Shown here in pieces: positions 1 through 9,645 of a stretch of 27,692 nt of DNA. Numbering within the stretch: the stretch's first letter is position 1; the number at the start of each line of letters is the position of its first letter. The translations under genes were made by a program, and so were the position numbers. The notes beneath the pieces are model-generated. The model searched no databases, was not told the origin of the DNA, and saw nothing but the letters and a program-made list of their open reading frames with translations. The stretch comes from CAYFZR01 sp964347835 [NCBI: uncultured archaeon] (GTDB lineage: Archaea; CAYFZR01). Where the stretch lies: positions 1-27,692 of the forward strand of contig CAYFZR010000003.1 of NCBI GenBank assembly GCA_964347835.1. The letters run 5' to 3'.

Positions 1-395
1 CCTCTGCCAAACATTTCAGATTTCTCGGCAGTTGCTCCTATGCCACTAGCAGACGCTATACCCTGTCCTATTGCTGAGAGACCTGCTACACCTACTGCTA
101 AACCTGCTCCCAATGAAGCAAGACCCATGAGTAAATTAAAAGTTTCGCTAGGCGCTCTTGCTATTAATCCTGTGCCGAGTAAGATAAGGATTGATGTTAG
201 AAGGCCATAGATTGCTTGCGTTTGAGGGAGCGCTTGAAATATAATTGCAATACCAAATTTTGTTGGATCTTCTGCTATAGTACCTGCTCCTGCCGCGCCA
301 GCGATTCCAACACCTATTCCGGAGCCGACGCCTGCCATTCCCATGGCGATTCCTGCTCCAATCGCTGCTAGTGCAATATCAACATCTACTGTCAA
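1..395 (-). CDS. atpK: V/A-type ATP synthase rotor subunit K (proteolipid), 3' part cut by window edge
   Basis: Membrane rotor (c-ring) subunit of the archaeal A-type ATP synthase, which carries ions through the membrane sector. Translating the minus strand from 395 gives a Gly/Ala-rich first hairpin (AAIGAGIAMGMAGVGSGIG), then AEDPTKFG and ALPQTQAIYG, then the first helix of a second hairpin ending in EKSEMFGR at the window edge. The pattern is that of the duplicated, two-hairpin K subunit. In that family the ion-binding Glu sits in the last helix, which lies outside the window; the first hairpin has Gln at the equivalent place, as is usual. The start is TTG (393-395), preceded by a strong GGTGGGGG site at 401-408 with 5-base spacing; no in-frame ATG fits. 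A TATA-like TTATAAAA lies at 441-448. The other atp genes would be expected beyond base 1. The family assignment is firm. Confidence 0.93.
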   Translation of the reverse strand, partial: MTVDVDIALAAIGAGIAMGMAGVGSGIGVGIAGAAGAGTIAEDPTKFGIAIIFQALPQTQAIYGLLTSILILLGTGLIARAPSETFNLLMGLASLGAGLAVGVAGLSAIGQGIASASGIGATAEKSEMFGR

Positions 396-440
396 ATGAA
401 CCCCCACCAAACAACTTAAATTTGGGTATGTTATTAAGGG

Positions 441-448
441 TTTTATAA
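441..448 (-). promoter_or_regulatory. TATA box for atpK
   Basis: On the minus strand this reads TTATAAAA, roughly 50 bases before the TTG start of atpK. Archaeal initiation about 25 bases downstream would give a leader of roughly 24 bases that contains the GGTGGGGG ribosome site. A second TATA-like stretch (around 463-472) lies further upstream. Confidence 0.5.
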
Positions 449-498
449 GCTTTTTTGTTGTACATATTTATACGTAGAATTGTTGTATAATATGTATT

Positions 499-505
499 AA
501 AAAAA
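499..505 (-). terminator. Oligo-T terminator after the thioredoxin-V4R gene
   Basis: Seven consecutive T on the minus strand immediately after the TAA stop at 506-508. Archaeal RNA polymerase terminates at such U tracts without needing a hairpin. I see no comparable tract between the winged-helix gene and the thioredoxin-V4R gene, which supports one transcription unit from secF through this point. Confidence 0.5.
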
Positions 506-1360
506 TTATGGTTTCCTGACCTTGTACAACTCGAATTCGCAGTATTGATCACCCATACCCATACATCTAACTTCTCTGAATGCAGTAACGTTCACAATGT
601 GTGAGAAAATCGCTAGGAGAAACTCGCCCATCCACAAACAATACGGAAAGTCTAACTCAAAATCTCGAACTTCGAAAAATACACATAGATAACATTCATG
701 AACACGACATACTATTTCTTCAGGTGTGTCCCTAACAACTTCTATTTTTCCTAATCCTAATTTCTCAGCATATTTTTTAATCTCAGATTCAAGAGATACG
801 GTTCCCTCCAGATCAACAGATTCAAAACAAGCATCGGCTACCAAGTTGGCTGATCTTTTCAGTATGTGACCTATCTTCTTCCCTTTGGTCTCTTCGATCA
901 ATGAGAGTCCTAAAGTGTTTATGAGATGCATGGTAGCCTTATCGCCCATCTTTCTCATCTCTTCTCCTTTTATACTCTTTTTTATCGAATCCTTGACCAT
1001 TGCGTTAATTTTGCTCGCAAGTTCATACCAGTACATAGGATACGATTTAGCGACTTGGATCAGCCTTTCATCCTCGTCCAATGGAGAGATCTGGCGTTCG
1101 CAAAACGCAGTTGTCAACAATTCTTGGATGTCCTCGTCGTCTCTGGTTCCTTCGAATCGTTCTTCTCCGATAAAGGTGGTAGGAACTGTTCTTATACCAT
1201 ATTTCCCTGCTACATCGGGGGAATCCACCACATCGACCATATATACCTTCAACGGAATCTTGGTGTCTTCCGCAATGTCCATCAATTGAGATGCAAGGAT
1301 CTCACATACAACGCAATAAGGAGAAGTAAACAAAATTGCTTTTACTGAATTAGTTTTCAT
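506..1360 (-). CDS. Thioredoxin-like domain fused to a V4R domain (probable redox-sensing protein)
   Basis: Two domains are visible. Residues 1-90 look like a thioredoxin fold with a CVVC active site (C16, C19) and the cis-Pro segment TVPTTF followed by GEERFEG. Residues about 135-280 resemble the V4R (4-vinyl-reductase) domain, a small-molecule or redox-sensing fold, with clustered cysteines C218, C223, C226, C241, C266 and C274 and the typical tail GMGDQYCEFEL. V4R is known from the methanogen regulator MsvR, where it follows a winged helix and its cysteines sense redox state. There is no DNA-binding domain here, but a separate winged-helix gene lies 63 bases upstream on the same strand. 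An ATG five codons earlier (1373-1375) has no ribosome site; the chosen ATG has GGTG 6 bases upstream. The likely role, thiol sensing or relay, is inferred from domains only. Confidence 0.8.
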   Translation of the reverse strand: MKTNSVKAILFTSPYCVVCEILASQLMDIAEDTKIPLKVYMVDVVDSPDVAGKYGIRTVPTTFIGEERFEGTRDDEDIQELLTTAFCERQISPLDEDERLIQVAKSYPMYWYELASKINAMVKDSIKKSIKGEEMRKMGDKATMHLINTLGLSLIEETKGKKIGHILKRSANLVADACFESVDLEGTVSLESEIKKYAEKLGLGKIEVVRDTPEEIVCRVHECYLCVFFEVRDFELDFPYCLWMGEFLLAIFSHIVNVTAFREVRCMGMGDQYCEFELYKVRKP

Positions 1361-1423
1361 TGTATACACCGTCATAAGAATTATGTAGATTTCTATTTTA
1401 ATTTTTTTGTCTTTAACATTCCA

Positions 1424-1693
1424 TTAATATTTATCTTTTGAGCCTTCTAACTGTGATTTTATTATCTTTACGTACTCCTCTCCTTTTTTAGTAAGAATAT
1501 TCTCATCTGAGATCAGTTTTATCATTTTTAGTACTTCTAATCTTCTCGTAATCAGTTTTTCAGATAGTCCTGTCATGGCCTTAATCTCTTTCATCTTAAC
1601 TGCGCCGTGGGAGATGGCCAGCAATATCATCCTCCCTGAATCACCCAACTCAACGTCTATCCTCTTTTTTATTTCGTCTTTATTTTTCGTCAT
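1424..1693 (-). CDS. Small winged-helix DNA-binding protein
   Basis: A protein of 89 residues (96 if the GTG at 1712-1714 is used). It reads as a single winged helix-turn-helix: GRMILLAIS (helix 1), VKMKEIKAMTGLSEKLITRR (helix-turn-helix), LEVLKMIKLIS and a short wing ILTKKGEEYVKII. This is the size and shape of archaeal MarR/ArsR-like single-domain regulators; no ligand domain is present. The start is uncertain: the ATG at 1691-1693 has GGAGGAG upstream but with about 12-base spacing, while the upstream GTG lacks a clear site and lies 20 bases after the secD stop. It is followed on the same strand by the thioredoxin-V4R gene, an order that recalls a split form of MsvR (wHTH plus V4R). Targets are unknown. 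Confidence 0.8.
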   Translation of the reverse strand: MTKNKDEIKKRIDVELGDSGRMILLAISHGAVKMKEIKAMTGLSEKLITRRLEVLKMIKLISDENILTKKGEEYVKIIKSQLEGSKDKY

Positions 1694-1734
1694 GGTAGAT
1701 ACGAACTCCTCCACATACCATGCTACTTAAAAAC

Positions 1735-3006
1735 TCATTCTCTGAGTAAGATAGCAATGATCCTCGCATAAGCCGGTCTCGTGACGAATACACCAAAGAA
1801 TACTCCAACTATTGTGGTTAAGGCAAACCCTCTTACATCTATAATTCTGAATAGCGGGATCATGGCAACTATTGTGGTTGCAGCAGCCGCGAGTATTATG
1901 AAAAATGCCATGTCAATACCTTTTTTTATTCCATAGGTCGTCCTTTTTGTTTCTCCTCTCAACACCTCATCTGTAATAACGACTTGATGATCTACTCCCG
2001 TACCCACTGCTGCTATTATACCTCCTATCGATGCCAGATCTAGGTTCCACCTAATGAAGGATGCAAAACCCAAAATTATTACTACTTCACTTATACAAGT
2101 GATAATTAATGGTATAACGATCTTTTTCTCTTTATATCTGGCGAATATGATAACTGCAACTATGAAAACAGCAAGAAGACCCATGATCCTCGAGGCTTCT
2201 ATGAAACCCTCGCCGAGTCTCGGTGAAACGCTCTTTTTCTGTACTATCTCTATCTCTACGGGAAGGCGCCCAGAAGTCAGTATCGAATTCATTCTTTCTG
2301 CCTCTTTGAATGCGAACCTATGAGAAGCGTTTACACCGCTTATCTCCACTCTTGACTCGATTCTTCCCGCTAAATCAGCGGATATTCTCGGACTAGATTC
2401 CAAAGATCTGTCTAAGTACATATCTAAGGGTTTTACAAGATAACTCTTCCCTTCGCCCGGATCAAGGTAACTTTCCATTCCTCTTGTCACGTTCGCAAAA
2501 CGACTTGCTCCTTCAGAAGAAAGAGCAAAGGGGACTTCCCACCTGTATAAGGTTCCTGATGTCGTTTGAATCTCAGATACTCTAACTGGAAATACTTGAA
2601 CGACATCTTCTCCTGTGAACACAGTTTTATTGCCAACTTTTGCCTCAAAAACACCCGTTTCCTGTAGTATATTGAGTATAATATTTGCCTCTTCTATCAT
2701 TTGACTCTCGTTTTTGCCTCTTATCGCCGCATCAATTAAAATAAAGCGGTCTCCCCAGGGTTTTGGAGTTATATCCCCTATACCTAGAGCATTTAACCTC
2801 ATCTTCAGGACATCAATTGCTTCCTCTCTTACTTGGATCATCGTCTTGTTTTCAGGACTTTCTTTCAACTCTACAATAATTCTCGTCCCTCCCTGGAGAT
2901 CAAGACCCATCACTAAACCTTTTGAAAATATAAGAGTGAATGATCCAGCCAAAAACACTAAAAGAACTATAATTCTTCTGTCGCGAATAAAATCTTCGGC
3001 TTTCAT
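1735..3006 (-). CDS. secD: Protein-export membrane protein SecD
   Basis: Subunit of the SecDF complex, which assists protein export through SecYEG in the cytoplasmic membrane; archaea lack SecA. At 423 residues it has the expected layout: a first membrane helix (about 13-32), the signature GLDLQGGTRIIVEL just after it, a large external domain (about 40-270), then five membrane helices, including the GIIAAVGTGVDHQVVITDEV segment typical of SecD transmembrane helix 4. It is a little shorter than bacterial SecD, as archaeal forms are. The ATG overlaps the secF stop (ATGA), so translation is probably coupled. The secF-secD order is normal for archaea. Confidence 0.96.
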   Translation of the reverse strand: MKAEDFIRDRRIIVLLVFLAGSFTLIFSKGLVMGLDLQGGTRIIVELKESPENKTMIQVREEAIDVLKMRLNALGIGDITPKPWGDRFILIDAAIRGKNESQMIEEANIILNILQETGVFEAKVGNKTVFTGEDVVQVFPVRVSEIQTTSGTLYRWEVPFALSSEGASRFANVTRGMESYLDPGEGKSYLVKPLDMYLDRSLESSPRISADLAGRIESRVEISGVNASHRFAFKEAERMNSILTSGRLPVEIEIVQKKSVSPRLGEGFIEASRIMGLLAVFIVAVIIFARYKEKKIVIPLIITCISEVVIILGFASFIRWNLDLASIGGIIAAVGTGVDHQVVITDEVLRGETKRTTYGIKKGIDMAFFIILAAAATTIVAMIPLFRIIDVRGFALTTIVGVFFGVFVTRPAYARIIAILLRE

Positions 3007-3860
3007 CGTTTTCCACGCTCAGCATAAATCTTAATTATCCAAGCATTTTGTATCCATGTATTTATCATATCCACGAACAATCCGATGAATAAAACGCTTG
3101 CTATCTGATCGATGACCTCGACAACCAAAAATTTTGAGACCACGTACATTACCAAAACGACTGCAATTGTTGTCCCCCCAGTGGTCAACCCAGTTTCCAT
3201 AGCAGACCAAATTCTATCATCGACCGAGCCTTTTTTTCTTCTTAGAACGCGTGTAGTTAATAATATATCTGTATCTACCGAGTACCCAATCAGTACCAGC
3301 AGTGCTGCTATAGATGCAAGTGAAACAGGTATTTTTAAGAGACTCATAACTGCGAGTGTAACAATGATATCTGATAGCGCTGCTAAAATCACCGCGAGAG
3401 CAGGCACAATTGTTCTAAATGTTAGAAAAACTACGGTTGCCATAAAAAAGAATGCGATTAATATCGCCCTCTTCCCCTGTTGGACGAAAGATCTACTTAG
3501 AGATGCTCCAAATGATACTGATTCAGTCACTGAACCATATTCCGAGAGTATCTCTTCTACTTTGTTCATATCCAATTCTTCTTTACCCAAAGGAAAATCA
3601 ATCTCAGCATATCTATTCTCCTCTCCCCAAGGCCGGGTGATTCTCACCACAACGTCTGATATCTGAAGTTGTGTCTCCAAAAGATTCTCAATATCATGAG
3701 GCGTTGGACTGGATGAAAGCAAAACAGTAACAGTTGTTCCTCCTTTTAAATCTACACCTAGGGTGAGTCCATAAAAATATACAATCACTATAGAGGACAG
3801 TAACAGAAAAATTGGGACAACCATAAGTTTTTCATATGGAATCTTAATCCTTTTTACCAT
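3003..3860 (-). CDS. secF: Protein-export membrane protein SecF
   Basis: Partner of SecD in the export-assisting membrane complex. At 285 residues it shows one N-terminal membrane helix (14-33), the LGVDLKGGTTVTVLL motif, a small external domain (to about 125), then five membrane helices with LVLIGYSVDTDILLTTRVLR, the SecF counterpart of the SecD helix-4 motif. The ATG at 3858-3860 has GGTG 5 bases upstream. It is the first gene of a minus-strand unit (secF, secD, winged helix, thioredoxin-V4R) and diverges from the small membrane protein gene at 3945 across about 84 bases. Confidence 0.96.
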   Translation of the reverse strand: MVKRIKIPYEKLMVVPIFLLLSSIVIVYFYGLTLGVDLKGGTTVTVLLSSSPTPHDIENLLETQLQISDVVVRITRPWGEENRYAEIDFPLGKEELDMNKVEEILSEYGSVTESVSFGASLSRSFVQQGKRAILIAFFFMATVVFLTFRTIVPALAVILAALSDIIVTLAVMSLLKIPVSLASIAALLVLIGYSVDTDILLTTRVLRRKKGSVDDRIWSAMETGLTTGGTTIAVVLVMYVVSKFLVVEVIDQIASVLFIGLFVDMINTWIQNAWIIKIYAERGKR

Positions 3861-3944
3861 CTCAACACCATAAGGTTAATGAATAGGAATTGAGCACTTT
3901 GATGTGATCATGTACCCTATTTATTTATACTTTGGGGGGATATG

Positions 3945-4198
3945 ATGGAGGGAATCAATATCGTAGGACTGGGAATATTATTTTTAATTCTTGGAATCTT
4001 GCTTATAACTGCCGGAATTGTATTCAGTATAGTTAAAAGCAGTTCTACGGACAAAGACGAAAAAACAGAGGTAAGAGGGGGAGGAGTCATTCTGATTGGA
4101 CCCATACCCATAGTCTTTGCCACGGATATTGATTCCGCTAAGTTCGTACTTGTTTTAGCATTAGTACTCACGATACTAGCATTTTTATTGTTCTGGAA

Positions 4199-4205
<7 letters not shown>
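3945..4205 (+). CDS. Small membrane protein, TIGR00304 (DUF131) type
   Basis: A protein of 86 residues with two membrane helices (about 6-28 and 66-84) flanking a short polar loop with RGGGVILIGPIPIVFATD. The GGVILIGPIPIVFGTD-like segment is the hallmark of the archaeal TIGR00304 family, whose function is unknown. Two ATGs are adjacent (3942 and 3945); the second gives a normal spacing from the GGGGGGA at 3934-3940. A TATA-like TTTATTTATA lies at about 3920-3929. The gene overlaps trmI by 7 bases, so it heads the trmI-pyrB-pyrI unit. Confidence 0.85.
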
Positions 4206-5848
<1,643 letters not shown>

Positions 5849-5849
<1 letters not shown>

Positions 5850-6316
5850 TGGAAGAGGAATTGAGGGTTAAAAAGATAAGAAACGGAACCGTAATCGACC
5901 ATATCGAAAAGGGAAAAGCCCTCATAGTACTAAAAATATTGGGGGTTGATCATAGATCTCTTCGAACTACCGTTACCGTTGCGATGAACGTGCCTAGCGA
6001 AACGATGGGATCAAAAGATATAGTAAAGATAGAAGGTAGAGAACTAGCCGAAGATGAAGTGAACAAAATAGCATTGATCTCCTCAGAAGCCACAATAAAT
6101 ATCATAAGGGACTACAAGGTAATAGAAAAAAGAAAGGTTGTACTTCCGAACACTATAGAAGTAGTCTTGAAGTGTCCAAATCCTGATTGTATTACAAACG
6201 ATCCCGAACCCATAAAAACCAAATTTTTTATCGAAAATATTGCTCCGGTTAGCCTGAGATGCAACTACTGTGAGAGGGTATTCGAGGGCATAGAAGAGTA
6301 TATCTCCAGTGCTTGA
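5849..6316 (+). CDS. pyrI: Aspartate carbamoyltransferase regulatory chain
   Basis: Regulatory subunit that binds nucleotide effectors and joins PyrB trimers. It has 155 residues. The N-terminal allosteric domain contains LRVKKIRNGTVIDHI and GKALIVLKILG. The C-terminal zinc domain has all four ligands, C109, C114, C138 and C141 (CPNPDC and CNYC). Together with the one-base overlap with pyrB this indicates a regulated class-B type enzyme. It ends 7 bases before the convergent thioredoxin-CcdA gene. Confidence 0.97.
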
Positions 6317-6323
6317 TTAAAAA

Positions 6324-7379
6324 TTACAAAATACCGGTCAATAGCAGTATTCCAAGGATTATCATTAATATACCCGCGAATAGCCTGAATATGGGTCTTT
6401 CTTCTTCTCTAAATTTATCCAGCGCCTTTGGACTCAAAAAGATAACTGTTCCCACTCCCAGTAAGAAGTCATCAATAGTTTGACCTATGTTGTACAGGAT
6501 CAATAACGGCACTCCCTGCGCTACATTATGTCCTTTGGCAATGGCGTTTACAATAGCAATGTATACGCCGCTTATACACGGTGCTTTTACAAAACTGAAG
6601 ACGAATCCTAAGAGAAATACAGATAAAAGAGTTGCTTTCGTTGTATATTTACCCACCATCCTCTTCACACTGTCAGGCGTTTTGAATAATCGACTTTCCG
6701 GGTTTGCATAGTCTTTAATATACCAGAGACCTAGGAATACCGTAAATATTGCCAGTATATACGTTAAGATTCCTGTATATTCGGGAAGCGATTGAAATAG
6801 GAATAATATCAACAAACCCTGAGACATTGAGAGAACAAATATCCCTAAGCAGAAAGCGGTCAGTAAATAAATCATTTGAAATCTCTTCTTACCTGATGCT
6901 ATCAAATAAGAAACCAAGAATACCCATACTGCATAGGTACATGGACTTAAACCTGCGAGAAATCCTGTAGAAAATACGACGTAAGGATTCAAAACGAATT
7001 TTCTAATGGTGCTATCGTCTTGTGGTTTGGTTATATTGGTTATATTTATCTTTTGATACATCACCTCTCTCACTAAGGTATCTCTCATCTCCTGTTTGGA
7101 CATTTCTTCAAGTTCAGAGGCTGATATCACCTTTTTTCCTATTATTAACATGGGACAGCATTTTTGTCCATATTCGGATACCAGATCGGGGACCTCATAC
7201 CAATCAACGACGTTGTAAGTTACATTTTCTATCTTAGTTTCTTCCATGACCTCGTAGGCTCTCTCGCATGACGGGCATCCTTTTACATAGATTAATGTTA
7301 CATTTAAAGATAGCATGGGCTTAATCAAGAGTGACAAGATGAGTAGTAATAAGATAAGAAACCAGTATGTTTTCTTCAT
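6324..7379 (-). CDS. Exported thioredoxin-like domain fused to a CcdA/DsbD-type membrane electron carrier
   Basis: A 351-residue protein. A signal or anchor helix (4-25) is followed by a small glutaredoxin-like domain with CPSC (C35, C38) and a CCP at C84-C85. From about 130 there are six or so membrane helices of the CcdA/DsbD type, with the redox cysteines C147 (GLSPCTYAVW) and C268 (KAPCISGVY). DsbD/CcdA proteins move reducing equivalents from cytoplasmic thioredoxin across the membrane; here the outside acceptor domain is fused at the N-terminus. It lies 15 bases after the cis-prenyltransferase gene and is the last gene of its unit. A second, split thioredoxin plus CcdA set lies at 25128-26379. 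Confidence 0.88.
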   Translation of the reverse strand: MKKTYWFLILLLLILSLLIKPMLSLNVTLIYVKGCPSCERAYEVMEETKIENVTYNVVDWYEVPDLVSEYGQKCCPMLIIGKKVISASELEEMSKQEMRDTLVREVMYQKINITNITKPQDDSTIRKFVLNPYVVFSTGFLAGLSPCTYAVWVFLVSYLIASGKKRFQMIYLLTAFCLGIFVLSMSQGLLILFLFQSLPEYTGILTYILAIFTVFLGLWYIKDYANPESRLFKTPDSVKRMVGKYTTKATLLSVFLLGFVFSFVKAPCISGVYIAIVNAIAKGHNVAQGVPLLILYNIGQTIDDFLLGVGTVIFLSPKALDKFREEERPIFRLFAGILMIILGILLLTGIL

Positions 7380-7394
7380 AATTTATAACTCTCC

Positions 7395-8162
7395 CTAAAG
7401 CCCATATCTTCTTTCCCTCTGCTGATAGGTTCTTAGCGCTCGCAAGAAATCAACCTTTCTGAACACAGGCCAAAAGGTATCACAAAAGTGAAACTCACTG
7501 TATGCGGCTTGCCAAAGGAGAAATCCACTTATCCTTTCTTCTCCACTCGTCCTAATTATTAGATCCGGATCGGGGAGTCCCGCTGTATATAAGTTTTCAT
7601 TTATGGCTTTTTCATCTATATCTTCAGGATCTAACTCTCCAGATAGCACGGCATTAGATATCTTTTTAACTGCATCCACTATCTCCCTTCTGCCCCCATA
7701 TAGTACTGCTACATTCAGGAAGAAGTCATTATAATCTTTTGTCGCCTCCTCGGCTCTCTTGATTGCTAGTTTAACCTCTTCTGGTAGTTCGTCTATCCTA
7801 CCAATAGCCTTTACCTTAACCCTATTTTTGTGTATCTTTTTGTAGTAACATGCCTCGTTAAACTTTCTTTCAATTATGCTCATCAATTGTTTTAATTCTG
7901 CATCTGATCTACCTTTATTTTCTGTAGAAAATCCGTATACCGTGATCACTTTAATTCCAAATTCGAGACACCAGTCTAGAACTTCTTCAAGTTTTTTTGC
8001 ACCTAATTCATGACCATCCCATGGATTTATCCCTAGTTTCTTAGCAAGCCTCCTGTTACCGTCCATTATAATTGCAACGTGCTTCGGTATGGGGCCATTT
8101 CTTACTTCCTGCATCAGTTTCCATTCGTATACTCTGTAAACAGGTGATAGTATCTTTACCAT
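7395..8162 (-). CDS. uppS: cis-Prenyltransferase (polyprenyl diphosphate synthase, UppS family)
   Basis: Chain-elongating cis-prenyltransferase. In archaea it makes the long polyprenyl diphosphate used for dolichol-type glycan carriers. Of 255 residues, the signature HVAIIMDGNRRLAKK holds the catalytic Asp (D34), followed by GHELGAKKLEEVLDWC, TVYGFSTEN and the C-terminal RTSGEERISGFLLWQAAYSE with FHF. It is complete and of normal length. The start ATG has AGGAGA about 6 bases upstream. It sits between a zinc-ribbon protein and the thioredoxin-CcdA gene, with short gaps on both sides. Confidence 0.96.
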   Translation of the reverse strand: MVKILSPVYRVYEWKLMQEVRNGPIPKHVAIIMDGNRRLAKKLGINPWDGHELGAKKLEEVLDWCLEFGIKVITVYGFSTENKGRSDAELKQLMSIIERKFNEACYYKKIHKNRVKVKAIGRIDELPEEVKLAIKRAEEATKDYNDFFLNVAVLYGGRREIVDAVKKISNAVLSGELDPEDIDEKAINENLYTAGLPDPDLIIRTSGEERISGFLLWQAAYSEFHFCDTFWPVFRKVDFLRALRTYQQRERRYGL

Positions 8163-8195
8163 TTTTATCTTCTCCTATGGGGCACGTATTATTTC

Positions 8196-8567
8196 TTAAA
8201 TTTTTCGAGTTAATCCAGATTTTTTAATACACGAAGATCCGTATGGACCTAGTTCACTATCTAAGAATTCTATATAATAACACTTCGTTATCGTTCTTCC
8301 ACAACGTCTACATCTATCCTCTAATTCTCTTCTTATAATATTGGGCTTAAATTTTTGCTCTTCGAAATTGTACAATATAATGTTTTTACCTTCTTTTCTT
8401 AAAATACCCTTTTCCTGTGCCTCTCTAATCACCTCTTTTTTTACCTCGAGGTCTAAGGTAACTAATTCTAAGATGTCTATCAATTCTGGATATGAAATTC
8501 TTTTTTGTTCTATGATACTTAATAACTGTATACACCTTTCCTTTAGAATGGATTTGGAATTATCCAT
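8196..8567 (-). CDS. Small winged-helix/zinc-ribbon protein (DUF5830-like)
   Basis: A 123-residue protein of unknown function. Residues 1-70 look helical, with a possible winged helix (ISYPELIDILELV, EVIREAQEKGILRKEG). Residues 85-120 form a probable zinc site with C86, C89, C96 and C113 (CRRCGR, then GPYGSSCIKK). The Cys spacing and the ELGP(Y/F)GSSCI element resemble what I recall of haloarchaeal DUF5830 proteins; this is recollection rather than a search. It lies 20 bases after the M42 peptidase stop and 33 bases before uppS, all on the minus strand. Confidence 0.75.
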   Translation of the reverse strand: MDNSKSILKERCIQLLSIIEQKRISYPELIDILELVTLDLEVKKEVIREAQEKGILRKEGKNIILYNFEEQKFKPNIIRRELEDRCRRCGRTITKCYYIEFLDSELGPYGSSCIKKSGLTRKI

Positions 8568-8587
8568 ACAAAATTTTCCTGAAAGTT

Positions 8588-9640
8588 TTAGTCTTTGAAG
8601 TATTCATTTATTCGCTTCAAAGAGGCTTTAAGTAACTTTACTGTATTTTCGACATCGTCGAGGGATAAGACTTCAACCGCTGAGTGAATGTACCTCGTAG
8701 GTATGGACAGTACTCCCGATGGTACGCCTTCTCTAGATAGGTGTATTGCTGTAGCATCCGTAGTTCCTCCTTCAAGGACCTCAACCTGATGAGGAATATC
8801 CTCTATTTCTGCGGTTTCCACGAGTAATTGTCTAACCAAGGGATGTGAGATTAAGCCTCCTCCTAAACTTTCTCTTCTTCCGTCTGCTATCTTGATAGCC
8901 GGTCCTTTTCCTATGTGTATGGGGGATTCGTGGTCCTTTATCCCTGGATAATCACCAGCGGAAGTTACATCTATCGCTATTCCAACATCTGGATTTATCT
9001 TGAAACTTGATACGGTGGCGCCCCTCAAACCAATTTCTTCCTGCACGGTAAAGACTGCATAGACGGAATTATCGATTTTTAAACCTTTAAAAGTCTCTAT
9101 TAAGATTGCACATCCTACTCTATCGTCTAATGCCTTTCCTGTTACGAGGTTATTTGCCAATTTAACCATTTCCCTCTCCAGAGTTATGGGGTCGCCATGC
9201 TTTATGCCTAATTTCTTGCAATCCTCCCGATCTAATGCACCAACGTCTACGAACATGTCTTCACTCTTTATCTCCTTTTTTCTTTCCTCTTCTTTTAACA
9301 AATGAGGAGGTTTAGAGCCAATAACACCGTAGACATCCTTCTCTCCATGAATCAACACTCTCTGATTTAGAAGGGATGGGTCGAAGAAGCCTCCAACCTT
9401 TACGAATCTTACAAACCCCTTCTCATCTATGAACTTCACCATCAAGCCTATTTCGTCCATGTGAGCCGCTAACATAACCTTGGGGGTTTTACCTTCCTTG
9501 ATAAAAATCAGATTGCCTAATCTATCTTTCTCTATCTTATCAGCGTGTTCTTTCAATTCCTCATAAACCAGGTTTCTTATGTTATCTTCACTGCTCGATG
9601 GACCAGAAGCCTCAGAAAGTCTTTTAAGTAATTCAAACAT
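8588..9640 (-). CDS. M42 family metallo-aminopeptidase
   Basis: A cytoplasmic di-metal aminopeptidase of the tetrahedral (TET) or glutamyl-aminopeptidase type that trims short peptides. It has 350 residues. Metal and catalytic motifs are AAHMDEIG (H60, D62), GKALDDRVGCA, VQEEIGLRGA with the Glu pair, DVTSAGDYPG, EGGTTDATAIH and PTRYIHSAVE. A GTG at 9647-9649 overlaps the aminotransferase stop, but the ATG at 9638-9640 has GAGGTGAT at the right distance and begins MFELLKRLSEASGPS, the usual N-terminus. It follows the aminotransferase directly, which fits peptide and amino-acid use. Confidence 0.95.
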   Translation of the reverse strand: MFELLKRLSEASGPSSSEDNIRNLVYEELKEHADKIEKDRLGNLIFIKEGKTPKVMLAAHMDEIGLMVKFIDEKGFVRFVKVGGFFDPSLLNQRVLIHGEKDVYGVIGSKPPHLLKEEERKKEIKSEDMFVDVGALDREDCKKLGIKHGDPITLEREMVKLANNLVTGKALDDRVGCAILIETFKGLKIDNSVYAVFTVQEEIGLRGATVSSFKINPDVGIAIDVTSAGDYPGIKDHESPIHIGKGPAIKIADGRRESLGGGLISHPLVRQLLVETAEIEDIPHQVEVLEGGTTDATAIHLSREGVPSGVLSIPTRYIHSAVEVLSLDDVENTVKLLKASLKRINEYFKD

Positions 9641-9645
9641 TCTTA

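Noticed and set aside
3112-3666. 184-residue plus-strand open frame
   Set aside because: It lies opposite secF, which is unmistakable; the frame has no ribosome site or recognisable domain and low-complexity Ser/Thr/Ile content typical of an antisense shadow.
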